Part shown: one piece after another, positions 51,617 through 62,461 of the stretch
How positions within the stretch are numbered: position 1 is the stretch's first letter
Layout: each line of letters begins with the position of its first letter
DNA from: Strigamia acuminata
Lineage: Eukaryota > Arthropoda > Chilopoda > Geophilomorpha > Linotaeniidae
Reading direction: 5' to 3'
DNA length: 64,000 nucleotides
Assembly (NCBI GenBank): GCA_949358305.1
Contig: OX442319.1
Span: forward strand, 5,270,001-5,334,000
Position numbers and translations under genes: made by a program
The notes under the pieces: generated by a model
The model's database searches: none
Told to the model about the DNA's origin: nothing
Seen by the model: only the letters and a program-made list of their open reading frames with translations

Positions 51617-53185
51617 ATGAAAAACATGGAAATTGATGAAACAAACAGCAAAAAATCGGGGAAAAAGGCGATTAAATCATTGATCGAGTCATGGCACGCT
51701 CTCAGCTACAGCGAAGAAGAAAACAACAACGAAGAAATATTAAATTTACTGAACAAAACCGAGAAATCAATTCGAAACGTCGATTGGCAAGAATTCCGTC
51801 CACGATTGCGCATCCACCTCACCGGCGCTATGGAGGACTGTCTGCGCTCTTGCACGTCATCTCCGCGTCTAATTTCCGCGCTCATCGAATCATCCATCAT
51901 CGATCCATGGTTCCATTCACCTTTAGAAATAATCTTAGGCAACAACACCGACCCCAATCTCGACCACTTCTGCGCAAACGTCGATTGCGACGTTTTATGC
52001 GCGCAATTGCATCGTTTGTCGCAAACGAACAGCAAAGATTTCGCTTTAAAATTGTGTTTGAGTTGCATGAACACTCCCCGGTTCAAAAAGAATGCAAATA
52101 TCAAAGAGATTTACTTCACACTGCTCTTCCAATTGCAACAAATCGACAAATTATCGCAGGAAATGCTCTCTTTCTACGCGTGCGAGACGGCAATCGAGTT
52201 TGTTGAGCGGCTTCTCGAGCAAAGCGACGCCAATTTCGCCGCTTGCGTCATCCAGATTTTCCTCGTTAACGATTTGTTGACGCTTCCCGCTTATTCTTAC
52301 ACGTTTTGTTTGACACAAATGTGGGTCGATGTTCAGTTCAAACTGGACGGAGATTTGCATTTGATGCGGGATAAAGCGACGATGTTGTCGCGGATGTTCT
52401 CATTGAGTGCGCATTATTACATTTTGATGTACGCTTTGTTTGGATGGTTCGGGAGCGAGTTGCTGCAAGTGTGCATCGAGATGTGTGTGAAGGGGTTGAC
52501 GATTGATTTGAACAGTTTGGAAAGAGCTCGGGTAGAAAAGGTGGATGTGGCGGAAGTTGAGGCTCTTTTGGCGAACAATTTGCTTCGTTTGGCTTTGATT
52601 GTCGGCGGGCAGTCGATGTTAGCCCGCGAATGCTATTTGAGCGCGTTTTCGATCGATCCTACGGCAGATCGGTTGAAAGGCATCGGGGAGTTTAAGGGTT
52701 TTGCGGGGTCGTGTCATTGCATCGTGAGAGGATCGTGTAAGAAGGATCGGGTGGTCGATGGTCAGTTGGACGATTTGCCGGATGAATTGTTGGGGGATTT
52801 GACCATTGTTCTGAATAAGCCGCGGAATAAATTGATGAGTTGGGAGTTGGAGTGGTCGGAGCTGGAGAAATATTGTGGGGAACATCTGGAAGCAAAATTA
52901 GCTGTGATAGTGAAAAATCCAGTAGTGGGATGTGTTGAGGAACCGATGAAAATGTGTAAAGAAAAAGGAAGAAAAATGATCAAGAGTAAGCGTCAAATAA
53001 AGAGTGTGGTTGTGGAAAAGGAGATTTTTAATGGTCCAATAGTGATAGTCAAAAGTCCAGTAGTGACCTGTGTGACAAAATCATTAAATATCTGTAAAGA
53101 TGATGAAAGAAAAAAGATTAAGGGTAAGCGTCGAATGAAAAGTGAAAAGTGCATTTTCCAGACCATGGATGCAGAGACGAATTAA
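51617..53185 (+). CDS. Family B copy 2, unrecognised helical protein
   Basis: 522 residues, single exon. It aligns with copy 1 (46788-48242) over nearly its whole length, most closely in the last third (LNSLERAR, ECYLSAFSIDPTADRLKGIG, FKGFAGSCHCIVRG, LSWELEWSELEKYCGEHLE-like). It has an extra N-terminal dozen residues and a longer basic C-terminal tail with a repeat (VKNPVVGCVEEPMKMCKE and VKSPVVTCVTKSLNICKD). Upstream are TTACGTAGTGACGTATAGG and ACATATAATAG, a diverged version of copy 1's promoter elements. No introns. Function unknown. A third copy's 3' end lies at 63555. Confidence 0.75.
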   Translation: MKNMEIDETNSKKSGKKAIKSLIESWHALSYSEEENNNEEILNLLNKTEKSIRNVDWQEFRPRLRIHLTGAMEDCLRSCTSSPRLISALIESSIIDPWFHSPLEIILGNNTDPNLDHFCANVDCDVLCAQLHRLSQTNSKDFALKLCLSCMNTPRFKKNANIKEIYFTLLFQLQQIDKLSQEMLSFYACETAIEFVERLLEQSDANFAACVIQIFLVNDLLTLPAYSYTFCLTQMWVDVQFKLDGDLHLMRDKATMLSRMFSLSAHYYILMYALFGWFGSELLQVCIEMCVKGLTIDLNSLERARVEKVDVAEVEALLANNLLRLALIVGGQSMLARECYLSAFSIDPTADRLKGIGEFKGFAGSCHCIVRGSCKKDRVVDGQLDDLPDELLGDLTIVLNKPRNKLMSWELEWSELEKYCGEHLEAKLAVIVKNPVVGCVEEPMKMCKEKGRKMIKSKRQIKSVVVEKEIFNGPIVIVKSPVVTCVTKSLNICKDDERKKIKGKRRMKSEKCIFQTMDAETN

Positions 53186-54041
53186 AAATTAAACCATCGT
53201 TTACTTAATGGATAAAGTGACCTTGTTTCTGCAATAATTGAATGTTACACACATAATTTAACATATAATCTAATGTATAATACTTTAAGATTAGGAAAAT
53301 CAGTATCAGATTTGTAGTTTTTTAAAAACATGCATGCTGTTTAATTTGATGTAATTTTATGGAAATTTTGAATATATATATAATTATTTTTACTTAATTC
53401 TTTAAAGTTAAATTTCTGGGAACATTTTTTTTACTTACAGTATGAAGAATGAATATTTGCGAACTACTTCCGGTATTTAAATTCAAGTGGTTCCACTGGC
53501 CCGTTGCATCGATACCACGTGCAATCATCTGCAATGTACACTCGGGATAAAATCGAAACGGTTTCCACACAGAATTAAAGTGTCAAGTGTTTATTTTTTC
53601 AAAAAAATACTGGCTAAATGAAGATCGTGGAGGTGCTGTGCAGAAAAAATAAGACGGATGCATTTTATTATTTAACAATAACAAATTTAATAATTTCTCA
53701 AATAAATTCGTTTATTTCAATATTTTGCAATTAAGTTTACAAAGAAATTATTACAATAATATTCACTGATTAAATAAAAATTGTTGAAAATTCATACATA
53801 ATTTCTCCTAGAAATTCTGTGGAAATAACACAGATTTTTGCACGTAATTAATTGCAGTGAATACACAAAGGCCAAGTACAAGATATGTTTCCAATGTCGG
53901 AAACTAATGCCACAAATGAATACTTAAATAGTTATCTATTCGGTAATTTGGAGCATATTTCAAGGTTTTATACGTAATATTTTCTAAATCTACACTGTGA
54001 TATAGCAATGATTAGTGCAATTTATTGAAATGTTACAAATG
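53186..54041. other. Spacer with a decayed duplicate of the DEG/ENaC last exon
   Basis: 53186-53760 is matched at 63650-64000. 53805-53945 is a degenerate copy of 54060-54220 (minus strand KYSFVALVSDIGNIS, then stops), the TM2 region of the neighbouring channel gene. Confidence 0.7.
53805..53945 (-). pseudogene. Decayed copy of DEG/ENaC TM2 exon
   Basis: The minus strand reads KYSFVALVSDIGNIS and then diverges, with frameshift and TAA. The intact counterpart is KYSFVALVSDVGNIS near 54160. The GLS filter motif is lost. Confidence 0.75.
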
Positions 54042-57000
54042 TTACTCAAATTTATTCAAAAAGTTACGAAATTCTGCGGAATTAAACCCAGAAAAAGAAA
54101 TTGTATATTGTCGCAAGAAATTAATTGCAGTGAAAACAGAAAGGCCAAGTAAAAGACCTGATATGTTTCCAACGTCGGAAACTAATGCCACAAATGAATA
54201 CTTAAATTCTTCAGCGATAGTTTCTATTTTATTGGTAGGAAAAGCAATAAGTGCCACTGAAGTAATAGATACAGTAATTGAAACCGCGTATTCATTTAGT
54301 ATGTAGAAAGGTTGTTTACAAAGTGGTTGACACAAACATTCCTTTAGAACATCTGTTTTTCCATGTATTTTATAATAAAGTGTTCGCACTGCTTTTGCAG
54401 TTTCTGAGGTGTTGCAAAATGCAGTGTCTTTCTTCATAGCAAATGGCATACTGTTGGGTAAATTTAAAAAAAAAATAAGAATAATTAAGTCAAAGACTGC
54501 TCACTTGTATTATTTACCTGCACAATTGTTTGCTCTTTATCTTATTGCCTATGCATTCGCTTTTACATCGGTAATATTCCGTTGAATTAATATTGCACGG
54601 TTTATATTTGGTATTGAGATTATGTACCTGAAGTTAAAAATTAATTTTGTTGCTGTACAGCATGATTGGTCACACAAAAAAACACATAAAGCATTGTGAC
54701 ATGTACAGTCGTGTTAATAAAAACTGGACCCTCACTCTACGCTGGCAATTGAAATTGTGAGTAATTTCGTGTTTTGCCTCTAGATGAAACACCAGTCATC
54801 AACAGATGATAATACTTGTACAGCATTGACAACAAGGCTATACAAGTATTATCATCTGAAATTTCAATTGCCAGCATTCAGTGAGGATTCAGTTTTTTTG
54901 AACACGACTGTACACACGTTTCGTCTGGAGAGGAATGAAGCGGAGAGAAAATCAGTTGGAAAAGCAAAATTTAAATCAATTGACAAATTAGGATCCTTGA
55001 CTGAAGTGATGTATGCCTGAAAGAATTAATATTAAATATTTGAAAACATTTGTAGTTTCTGAAAAACTTACATCTGTAAAATCTGGTTTGCAAAGAGGAT
55101 TGTCGGTTACTTTTTCGACAGCGTCAAAAAACGCTACAACTGATTTATGCTTAAGTGAACCTAACAACAAGTTTATAAAACTAATTTGCTCTTTGTTTTT
55201 GACAATGCACTCAGAGTAGCACGGACATAGGACGGGTCCCAGAAAGTTGTCCGGACTAACAAGCTGTTCGGATGGGAGAGGAGATTGAACATTTCTTGAT
55301 ATAAGCTTAGGTCGGGACCTCCAACCCTGTCCATGGCGCTATGTCCGGACTACAAAGAATATACTGTACTATTAAACAATTACCAAAGGAATGTTTAATG
55401 CAAATTCCATGTGGACTTGGGAGTTTAGTATATGTTCGAACATCAAAAATTCTTCCAGGATAAGGACTCTAAAAATGTGAAGCTTGTTGCAATTGTATAA
55501 GAATAGCATTTTATCTCACAACATAATCTTTGACGAACATCGTTTAATTTGATAATTAACTGAATGCAACTAGTTGTAAATAAGATGTATTGAAATTAAG
55601 TTACACTTACAAATAATTTGATGAGTTCTTTATCGAATGGTTCCATGTAAGTCAGATCCCACAGATCGTTTACTGTTAATCCCTTCCAGTTGACGAGATC
55701 CAATAGATCGATGTTGCATTTTGTGTCATTTTGTTTATGCCGCTCTAAATATTCTCTTTTTATTTCTATAAGGTCTGCATTGTGAAGCCCAGCACAGATG
55801 ATAATGTTGGGAAACGTAATATCACCCGGCTCTTTTATCGATACACTTTTTTGAATAGGTTCAGTCACGTACAATTGGATTCGTTGTTGAACTAAAAACC
55901 CTCCAAATCCAAATAAACAAAGATAAATGAGATAGGAAAATATCTTTTTCCAAAACATCATATTTGATGTTGGCCGTTCTGTCTTTGGTGCCGTTCCACA
56001 GGTTTTGAAACATTCTTCGATTCGTTTGGTCATGCGGTCGTCAAAGTGAATGGGCTTTATCTTATACCATTTGGCAACGATCCAAATCAAGTCGATAAAT
56101 GAAAGAAAAGATAGTCCTAACCAAAGACCCATATTTCCACCAAAGTCGGAAAAGAGACTGATTAAATCGTAGATCAGGCGTTCTTGTAAAACAGTAGTGT
56201 GATCTTCTCGTAGATAGTGCGTAGCTTTAGCGATGCCAGGTTCGTTACGTTCAAATTCAAATATTGCACTGATGTACTGATTTTCACAGCTTCTGGTACA
56301 ACCACAGTCAATTTGAGGCGATTGCCCCACACTAGCAAATATGTTTTCTTTGTTCATCGCTAAAGTAGTTTCAGAATTGTTGCAAAGCTGAAAGAGACGT
56401 CCTTTGGAATATCTTGGCCTATACGGTAACCTGTTGACTTACAGTTATCGGTAAGGTTTGGTTTCTACATGACTTAAGTACTTAACTGACCAGCATGGAT
56501 TTTTGTCTAATGTTGTTTCCAGACAGTTATTACCACATTCTATGTAGTCATACATCTGTGCGCATGGCTTATTTCTCGTATTTATGAAGTGATACTAAAA
56601 CAAGTAATTTATAATGTATAGGTATCGCTTCTATATGTTATGTATTGCGCATAAATAAATACAACCAACAATGGTCATTGTAAGTTGCTAGGCAGTTGCC
56701 TAGCAACATCTTTCTGGTTCTCTAAATCGCAAAGTGTTTACTATACTCGAGTTGCACTCAAAAAGGCACCTCACAATGTGTACTCCCATTGGTCGAGCCA
56801 GTTTACTACTAACTCCAGACTGTATACTACTACTAGTTTCAATCCTTTTTTCCCCCGGACCTACTGTCGCCAGTCCTGATGTTCCACGAAGAACTGCCAA
56901 TCCATGACCAAATGAGTGATAACACAGCATACATCCCACTATACAAGGTGAACAAAAAGTCTGGTTCTCTACTAAATATTTCTGAAAGTGCTGACAATGC

Positions 57001-60000
57001 ATCTAAAACATTTTAAGAAAATTGCAATTGAAAAGGTAGTTTTGAAAAAAAAAGTCATCAAAAGATTCAGATTTTCTACCCACATCTCTGCAACGGTGCC
57101 AGATATGCAAATTCCAACCAGGGGAATTGATTTTTTGGGTCATTTTACGCTTAATCAGCACGTTTTTGGCACTTTTTTAAATTTTGGCCATGTTATCCTT
57201 TGACTTGTCTCTACTTTTTCAATTGCAATTTTCTTAAAATGTTTTAGTACAAAAGATTTGAGAATTAGTCATTTTTAGACTAAACAAATGATGGTCTACA
57301 AGTTTACTATTGGAAATTTCTGTCTATCTCTAACGGTTTCCGAGATAATTTTCAAATGACTTTGAAGAAACATCCCAAGGTCAAATTTCGAATCACCAAA
57401 AGATTGCCCCACCCAACTTTAATACTTTGCCATCATTGAATTAGATGCATTGTCAGCACTTTCAGAAATATTTAGTAGAGAACCAGACTTTTTGTTCACC
57501 CTGTATACTGTATATCGCACTATACATACCGCTCTGCAGCCCGGAAAGTTGTCCAGACTAAGGGTGGGGGGAGGGAATTTAGCATGGCTGGATATAGGCA
57601 GGACCAATTTAGTACTTCCAAACCTCTCTGGACCGTAGACCTTGTCTGGTCAAGAGGTGTCCGGGTTACAGAGCTTACATTGTATCGCAACAAATCAGAA
57701 ATTTTTGTTATTTCTTTTTTGAAAAATATTTTGCTGTCATGTAGAAAATTGAGACAGTTTGAATCCTGTTGATGTTTGACAAACATGTATTATTTTGGCT
57801 TCGAATACAATGAAATTGTAGTGACGCATTTTTTCTTTAAAAACGAGGTGCATCTTAAAATCGATGCCGATGGCGTCTTAGAATTGTAAGACAATATAAT
57901 AAAAACATAGCCTAACATTAATTTTACCGTTCTAATAGTAGTTCCAATTTTTGTATGTGTATCCGATGGCAGAGGTAAATTATACTGAAAATCTAATGGC
58001 AATGTAATTCCTGCCTAAAATGAAATGTAGTAAATGTAAATTCAACTTTTATTTATCATTTCCTGTGAGAAAATACCCTTTTTAGATGGTTAACTGAAAA
58101 TGAATTGTTAGTTACAGCTCAATGGTAAAGAAGCAACACAGTATGGCTAACTACGGACTCCAAATCAATGTGCAGTACTAAACCAGAAGAAGTGGACTGT
58201 GTGCGTGTGCTGGAAAACCCCTTATGGCCTAAGCGAGGCTTAACTGCAGGTGCTCTTCATTGTTTATCCGTTCATGAGCGCGACGTGTAATTGTCATAGG
58301 TAACATACCGAGCGCGACATGTAATTGTCGGGATAATTAGGTCAGCACGAATCTTCTTGCCTGATAAGATCGCACAAGAAGATGAGTGCTGACCTAATCC
58401 CGACAATTACTCAAGCGCGAGGTGTATTTGATACGAGAATTTACCGATAGAAAATAATGTAGATAGTGAAAATTAGATAGCGAAAATGAGATAGCGAAAT
58501 GAGATAGCGAAAATAAGATAGTGAAAATGAGAATTTACCTTGAGATTAGGCCCAACAAAACAACAATCATTCTCTCAACCAATCCCACGGCATTTGACAT
58601 TTGATGCTTGGTTTGTAAAGGCCCCACCAGGGGGCGCCAGTACCAGAAACATTGACCGGGAAGAGTGAAAAGAGTGCATGGCGCAAGGAATTTCTTCCTG
58701 GTAAGCACCAATCAGACGTCAAAAACGGTTTGTTACGTGCCTCGGGATGGTCGGGAGACCGATTGTTGTTTTGTTAGCCTTAATCTCATTCGCGGCTATT
58801 TTTAGACAAAGCTAGTGGTAAATTCTCATAGGTAATATACCGAGCACGACGTATAATTGTCGGGATAATTAGGTCAGCACGAATCTTCTTGCCTGATAAG
58901 AAGATTCGTGCTGACCTAATTCGACTCAAGCACGAGGTGTATTTAAAACGAGAATTTACTGATAGAAAATGCACGTCTATAAATAACCACGAATGAGATT
59001 AGGCCTAACAAAACAACAATCGTTCTGCCGACCAATCCTGACGCGCGTAACAAACCGCATTTGACGTTTGGTTCGTAAAGGCCCCAACGGGGGGGCGCCA
59101 GTAGCAAGAGAAAAAATTCCCAGGAATTATGCATGGCGAGAAGAATTTCTTCCCGGTAAGAACCAATGGGACGTCAAAAGCGGTTTGTTATGCCAAAATA
59201 ACTCTCTGCTCGTATTGCAGTATGTGTTAATGCACTATCTGGTTTTTAAACAACTTACAAGGAGACCACAAAAGTGTGTCCCTCACAATTATTTAATTTT
59301 TTTTTTAAAATAAAGTATTGTTATTATATAAACAGTCAATACTTTCATTATTTAAATGCACCTTTCTCTCACATTGTTACAAACAGTCACAACACACAGG
59401 ATTCTTTACTGTGTGTTGAAACATTATTTTTTGATTTTCTGGAGTAAAAAGGTCAAGTGAGCACTACACTTGGTGATTAGTCTGTATTAATCTTACTCTG
59501 GAACCCAAAGTAATTTACATGACATCACAACTTTGATGACCAACATGACTGCCTGAATGAAGACAATAATAGTTTGTAGTGGTGACCCAGTGGTTCAGGC
59601 AATGGACTAGAAATCTTTCCACACAGGTTCAAATCCTGTTGTCTGTGAAAATTTTCATAGGTAATATACCGAGCGCGACGTGTAATTGTCAGGATAATTA
59701 GGTCAGCACGAATCTTATCTGACAAGAAGATGAGTGCTGACCTAATCCCGACAATTACTCAAGCGCGAGGTGTATTTGATACGAGAATTTACCGATAGAA
59801 AGTAACGTAGATCGTCAATCGTATCCAAACTGGCCTCGCCCCATCGTAAAGAGGCGGCCGCCATGATGCTTGGTTTGTAAAGCAACAACAATCGTTTCGC
59901 CGACCAATCCCGATGCACGTAACAAACCGCATTTGACGTTTGATGTTTGGTTCGGAAAGGCCCCACGGGGGGGGGGGGGGGCGCCAGCACAAAAAATATT

Positions 60001-62461
60001 GACTGGGAAGAGTGAAAAGAGTGCATGGCACAAAGAATTTCTTCCCGGTAAGCACCAATCAGACATCAAAAGCGGTTTGTTACGTGCCTCGGGATTGGTC
60101 AGGAGAATGATTGTTGTTTTGTTAGGCCTAATCTCATTCGCGGCTATTTATAGCCCAAGCTAGTGGTAAATTCTCACTTTTATTTTTTATTTATTTTTAG
60201 CAGTAATTTTAATGTTTGTAATTTTATATTTGTTAAAAAATTAAAATTAATTACATTTAAAAAAAATTAAATAATTTTGAGGGACACACTCCTGCGGTCT
60301 CCTTGTTAGAGGAACTTACTATTATTAGAGAATTTCCTGGTACTAATTCTGGTACTATAACGTCATAACTCAATCCTCCATAAATTTCAGAGCCTTGCAA
60401 TGGTCTGTCAACTATAATTCAAAAATAAAATAAAATTACTTCAGCTATATTGGCGTCCAAAATTTTTTGGCGTCTAGTCAAACCCCCCTCCTCGCCCACT
60501 GGCCTCTCAAATACCCCACCAGCCACTCTGCCTTTGCCCACTTCATCAATAACCCCCTTGATGTTTCGACCACAAATTATCCGGCACCTCCCCAACCCCC
60601 TCCCTCGCCCCCATTTTCCTCAACTTTTTGTACATTAGCCCAGCCAACATTGTCTTTGCAGCCCTCAACTCCAACCTCAAGTCCCACCACTCTTACGACC
60701 GGCTTCCCAACGTAGTATTAAAAACCTCTTTCCTGCCATTCTTTCCCCTCACTAGCATTTTTAACTCCACCATTGACACCTCCCTCTACACCTCAAAGTG
60801 GAAACATGCCATCATCATACCCACTCGTAACTGTGACCAAAAGTACTTCCTCCACCTCGCCAAGCCAGATACCCCCATCATTGTTATTTCCTTAAGTCCC
60901 TCTCTAACCAGTCCATCGGCCCACCCCTCTTCAGCTCTTCTCTTTCTATTTCACCGGTCGCTCCTTCCACATCTCCTCTGACCCATCGGCTTTTGACTAT
61001 CCCGCCTCCCGGTAGGCACGGTAGCAGGTCCAATGCTTTATGACTCCTTGTCCGGTCCTATCTTCGATCTCCCACTTCAATCTTGTATCCGCTCTCCTAT
61101 GTGGACGATAATTTTCTAACTCAGTCCACCGCCAAGTCCGCCCGCCCCGACCTCTTCTCTGCAGACCTGTCTCTTCTCTCTGGTTGGTACTCTAACCATG
61201 ACATGTCCCTTAATCAGCGCAAAACCAACATCATTTCCTTCAGTCGCCTGCGCGCTTGTGCCCCCCATTCTCGACTCCCACCTCACCTTTGTTCTCCACA
61301 TCCACATACATACTAAACTTCTTATTAGGTCTACCTTTATCATCAAGCATATTCGTAAAGTCCTTACCCGTCGCAAATTTACTACCTACATTAAGACTAA
61401 GATCCACCTCTCTATCTCCTCTGCCTCCACCATTTGGAACTCTCTCCCCGACGTTTCAAAATTCCTCTCAAGACCGCCTTCTACCGAGTTCTCCAAGGTT
61501 CTTACAAGATCCCCCCCAGGACCCGCATCACTCCGTACTGCAACCACCACAAGATCTTGACCCTGCCCAACCTGTTGCGCCTGAACGACCTATCGTTTCC
61601 ACCCGCTCCACTCGTCGCCACTCGTTTGAAGTCACCACTCGTTTGAAGTCACCACACGTGTCTCCAGCTACTCGGCAAAATACTTTCCATAATGCTGTAC
61701 GGAAGCGTGGAACAACCTCCCGTTAGACGTCCGTGAATCCGTCTATCGTATAAAAAAAATTTTGATAACTGACCTTCCAGTTTGACACAAGTTCCTCTTG
61801 GATTGAGTTTTAGTGTACGAGTTACATTTCGAAGAATATTTTTCTGCAAATATGAACAAAGTTTTTATCAATGACTATCGTCTCCCTTTTTAGTGCACAT
61901 GGTTAGAACCTAACCCCACCAAATAAGTATGAATTTTTTCGATGAGAATTGAACCAATACAAGTTGAAAATTTTAAAAACTTACCTTTTCTTGACGTCTT
62001 TCGTCTGTCATAAATGTATTGTGAACGAAATTATGACTATAATTTAAATTCCATAATTTAGTAAGGTCGACATCTGGTGTTTGAATGAGTTTATCCATCG
62101 GGTTGGCAGCATCAAAGACGTCCGGCGTCATGCCAGATAAGTTGTAGTAATCCAAAACATATTGATTTAATGGTGCACATACATGTATGTCAGGAAAATT
62201 GAGTGTTTCAATTTTTTCTTCAAACACATCAACAGTGGTTGGACTATCCAAAAAATAAGAAATGCGATCGTACATTTGATAACTGTAGATGAGAATGCAG
62301 ACACCGATGAGAACAGCCCAAAACATGCGAAATGCAAGAGTGTTGTTTTTATCGATCATTGGTTGAAACTCTTGAGGAATCATTTGTTTCACGTTTTGTT
62401 TTTCCAATAAACGTCTCACTCTAAGGCGAATTGTTTTACGGGATCGTCGATTAGTTTCCAT
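54042..62461 (-). CDS. DEG/ENaC channel with two fused modules
   Basis: Ten minus-strand exons: 62461-61985, 61843-61774, 58010-57928, 56594-56491, 56430-55611, 55468-55384, 55190-55072, 55016-54918, 54627-54518, 54450-54042. They keep phase and give 791 residues. Module 1: TM1 FWAVLIGVCILIYSY (about 47-64), FPDIHVCAP after it, a cysteine-rich domain, then TM2 SDFGGNMGLWLGLSFLSF (about 340-363). In the same exon, after a linker of about 40 residues, module 2 starts: TM1 FWKKIFSYLIYLCLFG (about 404-425), FPNIIICAG, a second cysteine-rich domain (YKPCN ... CKSECIG ... CLCQPLCKQP) and TM2 SDVGNISGLLLGLSVFTA (about 748-769). Both TM2 segments keep the GxS selectivity filter (GLS). The N-terminal HG gating motif is absent in both. 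Family: amiloride-sensitive/pickpocket Na+ channels, normally one module per subunit and three subunits per channel. Exon 7's acceptor is the least certain. Confidence 0.85.
54706..54910. mobile_element. Tc1/mariner-type MITE
   Basis: Ends CAGTCGTGTTAATAAAAACTG and, at the right, TTTTTTTGAACACGACTG, flanked by TA on both sides. The palindrome extends through TGGCAATTGAAATT. Located in intron 8 of the DEG/ENaC gene, eight bases before the exon 8 donor as read on plus. Confidence 0.88.
56941..57508. mobile_element. MITE with about 63-bp inverted repeats
   Basis: Left arm AGGTGAACAAAAAGTCTGGT ... TGACAATGCATCTA; right arm TAGATGCATTGTCAGCACTT ... CTTTTTGTTCACCCT; TA at both boundaries. A second internal inverted pair is AAAACATTTTAAGAAAATTG / CAATTTTCTTAAAATGTTTT. 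Located in intron 3 of the DEG/ENaC gene. Confidence 0.88.
58270..60180. repeat. Array of three fold-back elements
   Basis: A hairpin unit (ACCGAGCGCGACGTGTAATTG, TAATTAGGTCAGCACGAATC, loop, GTGCTGACCTAAT, CAATTACTCAAGCGCGAGG) occurs at about 58300-58440, 58840-58950 and 59660-59790. Each alternates with a second palindromic module (AACAACAATCGTTCTGCCG, AAAGGCCCCAACGGGGGGGC, TTTCTTCCCGGTAAG, AAGCGGTTTGTTACGTGCC) at about 58560-58790, 59000-59190 and 59875-60150. A 17-bp ATGAGATAGCGAAA repeat lies at 58455-58535. All are within intron 2 of the DEG/ENaC gene. Confidence 0.8.
59578..59648 (+). repeat. tRNA-Ser-derived SINE head or pseudo-tRNA
   Basis: GTGACCCAGTGGTTCAGGCA (A box) and GGTTCAAATCC (B box) flank ATGGACTAGAAATC, which matches the anticodon arm of tRNA-Ser(AGA). 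The long variable arm of a real tRNA-Ser is replaced by a short TTTCCACAC and the acceptor ends do not pair fully, so this is not a functional tRNA. Confidence 0.7.
60440..61735 (+). pseudogene. Degenerate LINE reverse transcriptase
   Basis: Shifting plus-strand frames carry non-LTR retrotransposon RT traces: FLPFFPLTSIFNSTIDTSL, then YTSKWKHAIIIPTRN (compare W..A.V.PI.K in LINE RTs), the catalytic SYVDD box near 61098 followed by LSLLSGWYSNHDMSLNQRKT, and ASTIWNSLPDVSKF near 61430. Many frameshifts and stops. Much more C-rich than its surroundings. Inserted in intron 2 of the DEG/ENaC gene on the opposite strand. Subclass (CR1, L2 or Jockey-like) not determined. Confidence 0.8.

Noticed and set aside
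55072-55190. CARD- or death-domain-like reading of the exon with LLLGSLKHKSVVAFFDAVEK
   Set aside because: It fits in phase between channel exons and is too short for a CARD; more simply part of the DEG/ENaC extracellular region.
55200-55380. Similarity in wording between 55205-55350 and 57535-57680 (GGAAAGTTGTCC, GACCTTGTC-like) as a possible transposon pair
   Set aside because: Only scattered short matches and no clear terminal repeats or target duplication, so not listed as an element.
59578-59648. Functional tRNA-Ser gene
   Set aside because: The variable arm is missing and the acceptor stem does not pair, so it is better explained as a tRNA-derived repeat.
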